From Heterotrichella gracilis (lineage: Eukaryota > Sar > Xanthophyceae > Tribonematales > Xanthonemataceae), in contig JAULBX010028382.1 in assembly GCA_032358255.1 (NCBI GenBank), positions 128,329 through 192,328 of the forward strand: a stretch of DNA of 64,000 nucleotides, in the 5' to 3' direction. The notes beneath the pieces are model-generated. The model was not told the DNA's origin, did not search any database, and worked only from the letters and a program-made list of their open reading frames with translations. Position 1 is the stretch's first letter, and the number at the start of each line of letters is the position of its first letter. Positions 44,977 to 57,125 of the stretch are shown here, one piece after another. A program made the translations under genes and the position numbers.

Positions 44977-47695
44977 TCACGGCATAGCCTTGATGCTCTT
45001 CAACGCGCTGTAGCTCAACTTTCCGCCCTCCGAGCCCCCCCCGGCATCGCCAGCCTCCCCACCCCCATCCCCACCACCACCACCACCAGCCAGTGCCTCT
45101 GCAGACCCCTCAGCCACCACCACAGCCACTGCGGCCGCCTTCTCCTTCTGTTTCACCTCCCATCGAGTCACCCTGCCCGCCAGATAATGCGCCAAGGGTT
45201 GGCCAACAAAGATCTGGGCTATCTGGCCGACCACGCATGGCACTGCCAGCACACCTTGGCTGGCTGTGTCAGTGGTAATGTAGCTGATGACTGTGACGGC
45301 AACTGGTGCAGCCTTCTGACTGGCCTGAACAATAAACATCGAAGTAATTAGAAAAACAATTAGCAAGCTTTTCTGACTGGCATGCGACAGGGACTCGAGC
45401 AATGATAGGCAATTATTATTTGTTGTAGGTCAAGAAGAAAAATGCAGGTGCTTTGTGTACACGCTACATGCTGGCCGCGAACAGTCAGCCCCGATACTGT
45501 CATGCACTCGCTCATTCATCCAACGCATGGTGACAAAGCGCCGCCCCATTTTTCAGCGTCAATCAGAAAGAAAGAAAGAAAGAAACAAAACGCCCACAGG
45601 AAACAGCCAGGCACAGCACACACAACAGGGCGTGTTTCACACAACCCATCCCCACACCAGCTGCCCCCCTCACACACAGCGCATACCCACACCCCCGTGT
45701 GCACCCCCACCCCTGCCGCGACCCTCACCATGATGACCACCGCCACCGCCTCCGGCAGCGACACCCTCATGGCTGCCACCACCACTGCATTGAACACCAG
45801 GTAGATGATGTGCATGAGCACCGTGCTCACGATGACCACCAGCATGTTGCCAAAGCTGGTGTTGACGATGATGTCGCGCCCGCTGCTGATGGTCTGCCAG
45901 ATGATGAAGGCCAGGGAGGTGTTGCTGATCAAGGAGAGCTGCAGCTTGTACCTGGGGTGGGGAGAAGTACATGTGGTGTCAATGGGGGTGAAAAACAGGA
46001 GGGCTGACGATGGCTGCACCATATGATATTCATCCTGACAAAAAAAAAAGGTAACCACATGGGGATTTCAAGCTTATGACAGACACATCCTGTAGACCAA
46101 AATTGCTCCGTACGTGACCACACCGATCCACATGTGGTGCGCACTTAAACGAACAGAAAGGCATTCCCAATCGTCATCAGCCAGCGCACGTATTTGCCCA
46201 CTTACTTCCTCTGGAACCTGAACGCCGCTGGCACCAGTTCCCGCAGGCCCTTGCCAAGCACGGTGGGCACAGTCACGCTAATGACCAGCTTCACAAAGAT
46301 GTCAAGGTAGTTGATGGACAGGTTGTCGATCCCTGGGGCATTGCTGGCCAGGAGCGCCTTGAGCCACAGCGGGACAAGGACCACACCCAGCATGTTTGAG
46401 CCAACCGTCATGAAGATGGCCAGTGCGATGTTGCCCTGTGGCAGCGCCGTGTGGTAATTGTGGTTAGCAATTGTTGATAATCACCTGGCTTTTGAAATTT
46501 GTAAACCAAACAAGACCTGTTATTGGGAGTCATGTGGAGGGGCCAGAAATACACAACACGTAGGTGGCATGCCAATTGATAGTCAGCAGGGTCTATGTCC
46601 GGCTTAGGAGGCGCATGGCAGGCAGTATGGAGCGGCCAACCATCCAAAGTTTTTATGGGTTCCTGATGGCGCGATTGGGATCGTGGATTGGCAGCCCACA
46701 TGTGAATCGATGTGTGTATGCAGATTGCTGGGCTCACCTTTGCGGATGTGGTGAGGGAGACTCCAACACCGAGCGTGGTCTGCAGGCAAACACACATAGG
46801 GCATGTTAGAACAAGGCTGTTGTCAATTTAAAATTGGTCACGTGTCACAACGTTGATGGCAATTATTGAAATTCTTAAAGAATGAAATAGGGAATACCGT
46901 AAACATATAGATACATTGATATGCAGGGACATGAATACACCCGCGAGGCTTTGAACATGCTAAGAGAAAGGCCATGCCCTCCTGTTCCCCTTTCCCCCCT
47001 ACACCAACAGTCACTGTCACACTCTACATCAAAACGCACCGGCACACAGCAGAAGATGGTCAGACCCGTGGCAAACGCAGCTGGGCTGAAGGGCAGCTCG
47101 CGCGTGGCAAAGCCCAGCAGCGGCGTGATGCCCACAATTGCGATGAAGCCATACAGGGTGCCCGCCAGCTGGCGCTTGACCAGGGCCTGGCGCAGCTCAT
47201 CGGTGCGCAGCGTGAGCCCCGATATGAAAAACACGGTGCAGATGTTGATGAAGGTCACAACATGCACGCCTGCCACCTGTAAAGTGGGCTGGTTCGGCCT
47301 GGTCTAGTGCCCAACGGCAATGTCTAATGGCTCATGCCTCGAGGTCTAATGCCAATGTCCACTGGTTCATGGTCTCCAGGTGATGGGTGGGGTGGGCAAT
47401 GAGGCATGACACCCGGCAGTGCCTGGCATTGCGTGTAGCGGCAGGCGCACAGTCCATTGCAGGCGACAGTCCATCGACACTCGATTGATTGCAGCACAGA
47501 TTTTGGTAATAGGAGGGTTCTCAGGCAGTCACCACACCCAGACGCGGGTATTGCACCCACATATCAGTTGCCAACGGGTGTGGCTAGCTTCGCACCTTTG
47601 GTTTCAGAACCTGCTGTCCAGGGTAGGGCCATGAGAGGGCAACTGTAATAGCCACCAGGAACGCCAAGGGAAGGTAGTTGGCTAGCGCGGTCGCC
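44977..47695 (-). CDS. BASS4 / SLC10A7-type sodium-dependent transporter (5' exon not found)
   Basis: Exons 47,695-47,596, 47,276-47,040, 46,779-46,738, 46,435-46,206, 45,951-45,729 and 45,324-44,977; phases agree, about 393 residues without the N-terminus. The family is a ten-helix membrane carrier; plant BASS4 is in plastids and SLC10A7 in the secretory pathway, where it regulates calcium. Hallmarks here: NYLPLAFLVAITVALSWPYPG, FFISGLTLRTDELRQAL, the FCCVPTTLGVGVSLTTSAKGN crossover region (built over two splice junctions), and MTVGSNMLGVVLVPLWL. The C-terminal exon adds two helices, then a Lys/Glu and poly-Gly/Ala tail not typical of the family. A first exon with targeting sequence should lie between 47,700 and 48,500; frames around 48,036 are open but have no clear donor. 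A (GAAA)n run lies in the last intron near 45,570. Confidence 0.88.
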
Positions 47696-48884
47696 CTGCA
47701 AACAGCAAGGTGTTTCAGACCCAGAGAAGGGTAACAGTTGCATACTGGGTAAACACTGGGCGTTAGTTAGTACTGGGCAGTAATGCTAGTGCCCCCAGAC
47801 CATGCATGGGCAAAATGCAGGCATGGTAGCCACCCCTTTCAAGAGATCTGCCCAGCATGACAACACTGCAAGCCTTTGCTGACTGCCTTCAGGACAGCCA
47901 ACGCCATATCGTTGTGCCCCACTGCGAAGGGCAGACTAGCAGTGGGCGCTTCTGAGTTAGTGCCCGCTCGCAAGACGGCTTGGGTGGTACGCATTCGGCT
48001 GGTGCGCAGAGCTATATGGTTCACGAGACCTCCCACCTAGGAATATGTACAGCCTGAAAGGTGCAATGTGTTCCAAGTGCAGCCCACCAAACTGCACGAG
48101 CAGGACATGCCGTGCCCCAAGTTCAAAAGTTGACGTGTGACACAGACAAGTGCCGTACTTGATGCCTTGCAGTACGATCCTCCATTCAGCCACCTCCTGT
48201 GGGGCTGCTGTGCCGCCCTTGGGGTCTTTTGTGGGCGCCGGAGCCATGTGTCGCTCCACCTATCGAACACTGCAGCTTGACATCAACTACGTGGGCGCAT
48301 TTGGGTGCCTGTGCAGGAGCTAGCAGGGTGTCCCAGAGTTGCTGTGTTTCAGCCAGCAACAGCGGTGGGATGCCTGATATCAAGCCTTCATTGAAACCTT
48401 GCCTGTCTTGACAAAACTTGGTTGCGCTGTGGACGGCCATATGCGGCCTGTGCGGCACACCGCCTGCACAGGTGGCCAAAATGAATCAGCTTTTGTTATT
48501 ATTAATAACCCCTTCATTTCAGTTTCTCTTTGACGTGACATGCATGGTGCTGTGACAGATCAACAGTGTCCAGACTCCCATGGGACAATGACGTGTCAGC
48601 CTGAGGATGGTTAGGACTTTTCCAAGGAGTCAGCCAAGGGGTTCCCGGTGGCGGTGTGTGTGGGGGGGTGCTACTGTCAAGGTTGGCGTGTGCACATCAT
48701 GGGGCCCAATGGACATCAATTCCCCCACTCATGACAGATAGCAACTCAATATCAACAGCTGCAGGAATGTAATCAGTCCTTAAAGCTTTAGCCTGTTGCA
48801 CACAAGGACGCAAAGTTTAGAGAACCCACACTTGCAGAATTCAATGTTCCTCTAACAGATAAGTGACTTTTCCCTGCTATCAAA
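47696..48884. other. Region upstream of the BASS4-like gene
   Basis: Should contain the first exon and promoter of the BASS4-like gene. No exon could be supported. Confidence 0.35.
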
Positions 48885-49240
48885 TCACGTATAACGCCTA
48901 ACAGCAGGGTAAAATGTAGCTGTACTTGTATAATGTTTGTAAGGCAAAAACAAAGTTTGCAATAGAGGTTTTTTAGACAGCAAGCTGTGGCAAAACAAAG
49001 AGGGGACAGCTGAACCTGCCCAAAGGAGATTGCAATGCGAAAAAATCACAACTACGCAGTTGGTATGCTGATAAAGGTCCACTTTCAATGCATAGAAGAC
49101 AATGGTTAGTGCACCTGCTGTGGTCATGAGCATGCAGCGTTCATCGTCTCGTCGCATTAATGGCACCACTACTCCTGTAAACATTATGCAAACAACCAGC
49201 CACAGAGGCCACGTTGTTCAGTACCTGCTGGTCCTGAGAA
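48885..49240 (-). CDS. Possible exon of a small membrane protein, unrecognised
   Basis: The minus strand is open over WPLWLVVCIMFTGVVVPLM, a basic/acidic RRDDER turn and a second hydrophobic stretch (MTTAGALTIVFYALKVDLYQ), a two-helix pattern that looks designed rather than random. An in-frame stop lies just upstream at about 49,225, so an acceptor must fall inside or the start is the ATG at about 49,184. Where the exon ends is unclear; read through, it stops at 48,885. It lies between the GAPN 3' end and the BASS4-like gene on the same strand. It may be a small independent gene or chance. Confidence 0.3.
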
Positions 49241-49391
49241 AAAAATGAGAACCGCCATTTATTCCCTTTTACCAACTCAATCCCGACCCTCCCAATAAAA
49301 GCCCTCCATTGACACCCTTCCAGAACCCTTCAGAAACCCTGCAGCTCCATTACATCACGACCCACCCATCTTGTCCCTGATGCCATGGTGT

Positions 49392-52300
49392 TCAACCCAT
49401 GGTGAAGGATGGTGTTTCCAAGTTGATCACTGTGGCCTTGGTCTTGGTCATTAGCGTCAGGCTGTTGCGCACTCCCTGGGACCCGATGCCAGAGTCCCTG
49501 AATCCCTGGAAGGGGAAGTGGTCCGGCCCGCGTGCAGGCGCGCTGTTGATCTGGACGGTACCTGGGCAAGCGGCAAAACCAGGTGTCATTGATGTAATCA
49601 TCGAGATGTACCTAATTTTGGTAAATTCGTCGCAGAGACCCATGTATTCCAAGAAAGCTGCACAGGCTAGTGATACAGGGACACACCCATATACCACTTG
49701 CTGCACCCACCCACCTGTCCCCACCCTGCACCCTTTGCTCCCCTCCCCCCACACCCCCATAAAATCCACCCTTTCAAGCCCCCTCCCGCACCCACCTGTC
49801 TCCATTGCGTCCGACACCTGCATGGCCTTGTTGATGTCCCGGGTGAACACGCAGCCCTGCAGCGCAAAGCGGTTGGCGTTGCAGTGCGCCACCGCCTCCT
49901 CCACGCTCTTCACGCGCATGATGGGCAGCAGCGGGCCAAAGGGCTCCTCCCACGCGATGCGCATGTTGGGGGTGACGTGGTCAAGTACCACGGGCCACAG
50001 CAGGTTGCCCTCGCGCTTGAACTCCGTGATGAAGGTGGCGCCCTGCACCCGATAATAAATCATGTTATTATTTGTGATTATTACATTATATAATATAGTG
50101 ACAATATACTTCTAAATTTCTTGGTGCTATCAGCCTTGTTGGCCACTGTGTGCAGAGATGTGCAATGCAAGAGCGTGCACTGCTGGAGGCACATGTGCAC
50201 CAATTTGCAACATAAATCTCCATGTCAACCCCCCCCCCCACACACACACCGCCACCACCCACCTTCTCCTTGGCATCCACCACCAGCCCCTCAATGAAGT
50301 TGGCTGATGTCTCGCTGATGACCGGTGTGATGGCGGCATTGTCCTCAGGCATGCCAACCGACAGGGCAGCCACGCCCGCCTTCACACCAGCCACAACCTC
50401 GTCAGCCACTGCCTCCTCAACAAGCACCACCTGGACGATGGAAAGAGAGAGGGTAATTGAGGAGGGATTGTAAGGGTGGGTGGGTGGGTGTGGGAGAGGG
50501 GCAGCGCTTTTGCCAGGGAGCATGTGCAGCAGGTACAGGGAGAGCTTCGCCCAACCCAATGTGCTCCATGCAAGCCAGCTTGACGATAAGGGAGTTTGTA
50601 GCATGTGCTTGCACCATTTGCTTGCTGGCGACGCCAGTGATCTCTAATACTGTATGGTGCATTCAGCACCGCATAGGACATTGCCTGCAAGCCCCGCCCG
50701 CGTTTGCCTCTCACCTTGACTGCCGTGCAGCGCTGGCCAGAGTATGAGAAGCCTCCCTTTACGATGTTGGCGATGGCAAGCTTGAGGTCGGCATCGGCGC
50801 ACACAATGCACGCGTCCTTGCCACCCAGCTCCATCTGGAGACACAGCGGTGCAAAAGGGGGTCAGTAGCAGGGAGGGCAGGAAGGGTGTGTGGCAGATTA
50901 TAGTGGGGCGTGGGTGTGGGATTAGGTTTCAGTCCATGCGCTGCATGATGCAGGCAGAGCTGCCTTTACAGTGGTGTGGGGAATGGCAGAGTGCATGCGC
51001 AAGTGCATGGGGGGTGCATCAAAAGGTGCTTAATTGCGTGTCCAATCCGGTTGTACATTGCAAACTTGAGCACGTGCACATGCTCCAGAACCCATGCAAC
51101 AGTGGCATGTGCGCCCTATTACCTGCAGGGGCACCATAGTGGCCTTCTGGCAGATGCTGATGCCAGTGTCACCCCCAGTAAAGCTGATGCAGTTCACCCC
51201 TGGGTGGGTGGTCAGGTAGTCACCAATCTCTGAGCCCTTCCCAGTGATCACGTTGAACACGCCAGCTGGGATGCCGGCCTTGTGGAAGCACTGCGCCATG
51301 TGCAGGCCGGCCACGGAACCCTGGGTTGGGGTTTTCAGGACCATGGCGTTGCCGCACATGAGCGCAGGGCCGATTTTGGAGACCGCAAGGTTGACGGGGT
51401 AGTTGAAGGGGGGGATGGCGAGGACCACGCCCAGGGGTACCTACAGTGGCACACAAGCTACTGTGTGATGCCCAGCGCTGACTGCAAGCATCTCCGCCAG
51501 CTGCACTCAGTGGTCCGCACCCACAACGCAACTGGCAGGGTAGGTGAAGGAAGGACCACGGGGTATTTAGCGCAAAGTGCAAAGGTGTGAACAAAGCAGC
51601 TTCTTGCTGTACAATTGAGTGTGCAAGGGATGTCTGGGGCTGGGTTGGATGGCAGCACCCAGGTGAGGTGAAAGGTCAGCAATGTACACATTGGCAATGA
51701 GCAGCCAATTGAATGCAACAGCACAGTAGCCCACATAACACTACACACTCGCAGGCACAGCCAGCCTCCTTGTGGCCCACTACAGCCACCATTCCCAAGG
51801 TGCGATGACAAAGGCATGTGGGCAGGGGAGTGCGCGCTTGTGAGCCACCCATATGGCATGCGTGCCCCACACTCACCCGCTGCTCGATGCACAGCTTGTT
51901 GCGGTTGTGGCCGGGGAACGAGTCCGAAGTCAACACCTTGCCCTCGCCCAGGAAGCGCACCGCGTCCTCACAAGTATACTCGATTAGCTCTGCACTGCGG
52001 ATCACTTCGGTGAGGCTGTCCTTGGCTGCCTTTGCTATCTCCTTGACGAGGATGTCTGCCACGGGCTGGGCGTTTGCGCGCATAAGCGCGGCGGCTTTCT
52101 TGAGGTACTCTGCGCGCTTGTAGAGAGGCACCTTTGCCCACTCCTTTTGCGCCTTCTTGGCAGCAGCGAATGCTTCATCAACCTCGGCTGGTGTACAGGC
52201 TGCATGGGGTTGTGGAGCAAATAGTGAGCAGATGATCTAGGCTTGGAACAGAACCACACTACGGTTTTCGTTCTCTAGTATCATAAAACCACGCGCATTG

Positions 52301-52663
52301 GTGTGCTTCAAGTCCATTTGCCCAACAAGGTATGCTTTGCCGCCTGGCTTACTAATGGGCATGACATCAACTGATCTGACTAGAGGGGTCCAGCCTTCCA
52401 AGGCTTTCTGAGCAGTACGCACCTTGAACCTGGAACGCAGCGCTGTTTGTGGAGGGGTTTAGGATCTTCACAGCCTTCCCCGAGGTGGACTCCTTCCACT
52501 CTCCGTTCACGTAAAACTTGTACACGCCGCTTGGGGCAAGGATGTCCTCATAGAACCCCGACATATTGGCGAATCTTCTGGTTGAAACAGCAGCAAATTG
52601 AACGGCTACTTGCTGTTGCTTGCACACAAGCGTATATGCCAAGGAATTAAGTCCGCCCAGCAT
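49392..52663 (-). CDS. GAPN: Non-phosphorylating NADP-dependent glyceraldehyde-3-phosphate dehydrogenase (ALDH11)
   Basis: Seven exons: 52,663-52,423, 52,199-51,877, 51,440-51,123, 50,834-50,715, 50,430-50,263, 50,042-49,796, 49,561-49,392; all phases agree, 528 residues. It oxidises glyceraldehyde 3-phosphate directly to 3-phosphoglycerate and makes NADPH in the cytosol, bypassing phosphoglycerate kinase. Family features: YEDILAPSGVYKFYVNGEWK start, the substrate/NADP asparagine in PPFNYPVNLAVSKIGPAL, CISFTGGDTGI, the general-base glutamate in MELGGKDACIV, the catalytic cysteine in FSYSGQRCTAVKV, EEPFGPLLPI, and QINSAPARGPDHFPFQG. The plant enzyme is about 496 residues; here 33 extra N-terminal residues (MLGGLNSLAYTLVCKQQQVA) precede MSGFYED, so initiation at the inner ATG (codon 34) would give the standard cytosolic form and the outer ATG a possibly targeted form. 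Confidence 0.94.
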
Positions 52664-53431
52664 TATCTATGCCCCAGGAGCAGCTGTTCAGCGCCTAAAA
52701 GGTGCAGTAACCCACTACAACAGGCATGGAGAATCCAAGGGTTCAGCAGGTGATGCCACCTGGCGCTGCAAAAAGCGCGGGAACTTGTCATGGGCATCAC
52801 CACATGATGAACAGATCCCTTTTGTTTAGGTTCCCCCGGCAAACATAAACAACACCAATAAAAATACATTGCCCTAGAACCCCTACACATATACCGCTCG
52901 CTCTACCTACAACCTTCCTCTCTTACTTTTGGTCGGAACCTTTTATTTGCATCTTACACCAGTGAGGACACTCGTTTTGACAGACAGGCGCAACAACACA
53001 CAGCATACTTACAGCTTTGTATTGGGTACTTGGTGTACCCTAATCACATGGCTACCTCACCGACCGACACCATCCTGGACAGAGTGAGGAGGTGCGGGTT
53101 GTGTCCCCACTGAATGCACGCCCACTGAGTGCACACACAAATCCACAAGTGCTGAAGTGCTGTCGGTTGATCCTTTACATGTTTTGGTAGTTGCACCTCT
53201 TGCCTTGTGAGGTTGCCTTGCTTTTTCAAGTTGCGCATGCATATATGCATGCATTCTGTGGACCTACTTTGCTGGCACTGCACTGCTGTAACTTGGAAAC
53301 ACATGTGCATTGCGCCTGTACTCTGTACGTGCTTGTTTACCTCGACCACTCCACCAGCAACTCTCAGCAGCGGTGTTCATCTTGACTAGAACTTTATTTA
53401 CTTACTATTCGCCTAACCCAGGTCATGCTCT
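52664..53431. other. Divergent promoter region between GAPN and the queuosine-salvage gene
   Basis: No gene recognised. The first coding exon of the + strand gene probably lies here, before 53,430. Confidence 0.4.
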
Positions 53432-55910
53432 TCAGCACTTGCGGCACAACAGAACGTACAAATATGCACACCTGCTGCCGAGGCCTTCGCCCAGACATTA
53501 TCACCTGATGCCGTCAAGGCGGCAGTGGCGTTCCGCAAGATGCCCATCAACTTTGACAGCGTGGAGGCAGAGGTGGGTCCATGTTTAGGGTTTAGGGTTT
53601 AGGTGGTTCCACATGCCACCCGCATGCCACTTGGAGTTGTGGATCCATATCGCCGGCCTGTCAGGAAAGCCCTGCCATGAGCCCCAGGTCAAATTGGTGC
53701 TGCCAGGTACCTGCACTTTCCAATCTTACGATCTGCAGTGACGGCGACGCCATCATCACACAAGGTCTTCGCCTACCCTTTGCCCAGCACACCCCTCCTT
53801 CACCCACCCGCACACCCCACCCCACGCCTCCACTCCTTCCACAGGTCAACTTCCTCGCTACCCTCCACCTGCTCTATTTTGGGACAGGCTACGACTCCCT
53901 GCTGCACGAAAAGTACGGCAAGGGGGCCAAAACCTGCACCCAGTATGGAATGCTGGCCCTGCACCTCACCGGGGTCAACGTGGATGCCAAATTCCTCAGG
54001 GGCTTCAACCACTACCACATGATCAACTACTTTGCAATCGATCCCCAGGTGGACTCGCAGCTGCAGCCGGGGATCACCATCAGCAAGCCGGTACGTGCTG
54101 GCACACCTGTGAGAGCTCAAGTGCACATCCTACCACGCCACTGCACTTAATACCTAATTTAGGAACCACAGCATTACATCCCCTCATTATGGTCTTCACC
54201 AGCTGTGGAGGGTAATGGTCTGACTGTGGCCAACAGGTGACCTAACTCTCGACCCTAAACCAGTGTGGCCTGCATGCTCTGGGGAAAGGGTGCCTGCATG
54301 CACTCGTTCGCTGACCATCGCCTCGCAGCACACATACATCGTTTCGGGATGTCCGTTCTTCATGTCTCCCATCCCACGCATACGCACCACAGCTGGTTGT
54401 AGGCATCGCCTCCCACCCACGCCCCCACCCCTACCCACATCCGTATCACATACCCATCTCAAGCACCCCATCCCTCTCACCTCGGGACCCACCTTCCCAA
54501 GCGTGCCCCGGCCCACAACCCCACCTGCATCCGCAGGGCCCCCTGGCCGGCCTCACCACTGCCATGCGCCAGCTGTGCAACGAGACTGGCGCCATCCTTG
54601 AGGGGATTGGCCAACCCAGCCTGGGAGCACTGGTCATGTCTCACCTGAGCGACAGGCAGGCTGCAGGGTAAGGCATGGTGCTACACACACAGTGCTCGGC
54701 TTTGGATGCTTCCTTGTGTTTGTGTTTGTGATTGCGATTGTCATGGCGCCTGTCCGTGAACAGGCGCGTTGGTAAGGAGGAGGAGTACACAAGGGGAGGG
54801 CATGTTCCTGACCAGTACAACCACCCGGCATTGGATGCATTCCCACTTCCTGACCCCCCAGAAATCAATTACGATTGCTGCAAAAAAACCAGTTGTGCAG
54901 TAAATATTGTTTTAAATTTTGTATCAAACGAGTATTCTGATTTTAAAATTGACAATTGTAGTTATAAAACGATAAGATTTATTTGAGCTGTTTTTGTTTG
55001 CTCATGGCCTCCTCCTTGCTGCGCAGCGCCCCCAGCAGTGCAGCTGCCCTTGTGGAGGAGCTGGCGGATACGATACCGGGGTTCAACGACACAGGCCTGT
55101 TCCAGGGCCAGCAGGTGTTGTTCCATCGCAAGGCGCAGGCGCTGGCAGCCGACCTGTACCTGCGGTTTGGGCAGGAGGATCCCAGGTTTGCATTTGGGGA
55201 CATGGACAAGCTGACTGGGGATTCAGGTGCGGAGGCGGGGGTGGGTGGTGGTGCCTCTGGTGCATGGAGGATTTACACGCAGATTGACACACAATTTTGG
55301 ACGCACCGACACTGCAAACACGCAAACAGGAATGCATTACTCACTGACACTACTATTATTACCGCACTATATTATATGTTTAGGGTTTACGGTCTGTGGG
55401 GCAAGCCTGCACATGCATGCACCTGCACACACCGAGACTTACTCGTTGGCCCTGCAACAGGTAGCGTGGCGGTTGGTGTGTTGCGCCACCTGGGGGTGTT
55501 GCAGGCGCAGCAGCAGCTCTCTCAGATGCTGGATTCTCAGGAGGACATGCCCTCAGGTAATGCTGTGTAGGAGGTGCAGATGGGCGGTATCAAGGAAATT
55601 TTCATTGTGTGATACTTCACAGGCCTGCCTGGCTCCATGTGTGAGCAAAGCTGACTGCAAGTGGCTACTGGGAGTGCGTGCAATTGCTAGGGAGTTACTT
55701 AACACTTGTGGTGCACTTGCAGGGGAGGATGAGCGTGCGCTGCGTGCGGGTGCGGTGTGCGCGGTGGACACCATTGCCTCCTTTACCCCACAGCTCCTCC
55801 CCTATGAGCTCAGCGCGTATTGCATCTACCTGGCTGAGCACGACCGCGAGTACAAGGAAGCAAAAGTTGGGGCCAGTGGCCAGGTGGTCAAGGATATCAC
55901 AGCGTATTGA
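53432..55910 (+). CDS. QNG1: Queuosine salvage protein (DUF2419 / QNG1 family; first exon not found)
   Basis: Exons about 53,432-53,572, 53,845-54,090, 54,537-54,667, 55,027-55,226, 55,461-55,556 and 55,723-55,910; phases agree from the second on. The family hydrolyses queuosine 5'-monophosphate to release the queuine base for tRNA modification. Typical blocks are present in order: AEAFAQTLSPDAVKAA, NFLATLHLLYFGTGYD, FLRGFNHYHMINYFAID, the lid region ALVEELADTIPGFNDT with GQQVLFHRKAQALAADL, GDMDKLTGDSG, VGVLRHLGVL and the C-terminal DERALRAGAVCAVDTIASF to ITAY. The joins at 54,667 and 55,027 skip a 360-base intron in which another open stretch exists (54,770-54,870), so an extra small exon cannot be excluded. 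The N-terminal exon with the start codon is unresolved. Confidence 0.85.
53582..53603 (+). repeat. Short telomere-like run (TTTAGGG)3 in an intron
   Basis: Three consecutive copies of the plant-type telomere unit (the last incomplete) directly after the donor of the first recognised exon of the queuosine-salvage gene. It is too short for a telomere; interstitial or chance. Confidence 0.8.
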
Positions 55911-57125
55911 TCATCAGGGCCTGTAGGCTGTGCCCACCCTCGGCAGGGGAGGGCTTGAACGCTAGAACGGCAAGTGATTCACATTCACTTGCAAGGTCCT
56001 TGGTTTCAAGCTCAGGTAAACCTGGTGTTCTCAGACTGCTAGGCTGTCACCTGGGCACCTTTCTTTCTTTCTTAACCTGCTTGGCGTACATGTATATGCT
56101 TGTTTGCTTTGTGAATCCGATTGGGCCAGCCTGGGGGCTGTCATTGTTTCACTGATTCAGTGATCCATCCTTGGGGTGGACTTGGCCAGGTAGCTTGTGT
56201 GCCTCCAAGAGGACATTCGCCTGGCAGTACAGTACATGGCATGGCCAGCCATGAAAACGCCATAAATGTTTTGCGTGATGTCACATTTGTTACAACTTCA
56301 AGCCTGGCTAAAAAGCCAAACCATTGAGGGACAGTAGGTTGCCAATTGATTGGCAGAAATATGAAAAGCACTGTGTACACGTGTACCATCGTGTGCTGCA
56401 GCAGCATGTCGCGCGACTGCCGGCAGCTGGATGAGGCAGAAAAGACCCCTACATCAATCTGAAGCTTAACAGCAAGCATCATGAGAAGTATGTGGTAGCC
56501 AAACGCTGCCATATCAACCAGCACAGTAGTATTAGCTACCTAGGAACTTGCTTGCTCCCGCACGTGCTACAGAGCATTACTACGAAACGCATTGAATGCA
56601 CCAAACGGCACCAGGAAACAGTGGCTGTGGTCACAGCACTTGTGAAAACAACTCCCTGCTCCTGCACATGAAGCATGCATGAAAGCACCTGAGCCAAGCC
56701 CAGGCTGAGCGTACACGAAACAATAAAAGAAAGGTGTGGGTATTAGCCACAAAAACACGGCAACAACGTAGTATTTTTTTAGAACTTTAACGTGTGCAAA
56801 GAATGGGTTTATTTTTTGTTTTAAAAAAGGTGGTTGAACACGCAGGAAAAACACACTGTCTGGGACTGTTTGCCATCAGGTTGACCAAAGGCTCTCGTGT
56901 GTGCGCTAGTGCAAGAAACAAGCACGCAATACACCTCGCGGCTTTCACTGCGTGAAACCTGATCTTTGAAGTAGTTTGCAGTAAACTAAGGTAAGATAAA
57001 CTGGCTGCACTATGGCCATAGAGAATAACGAAAATACGCCCACATCAATCTGCCACCAACCCCCCTGGTGACACCTGGAAAACTGACGCATGTAAAATTG
57101 CACTCTGAACGCCCTCCAGGCTTGG
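55911..57125. other. Convergent spacer between queuosine-salvage and cyclin T genes
   Basis: No gene recognised. A tRNA-like stretch lies at about 55,945-56,015 (see rejected items). Otherwise 3' UTRs. Confidence 0.4.

Noticed and set aside
55945-56015. tRNA-like segment with a 5-bp anticodon stem and CAC loop
   Set aside because: The D-arm and acceptor stem do not form and the T-stem has a mismatch. At best a tRNA-derived fragment.
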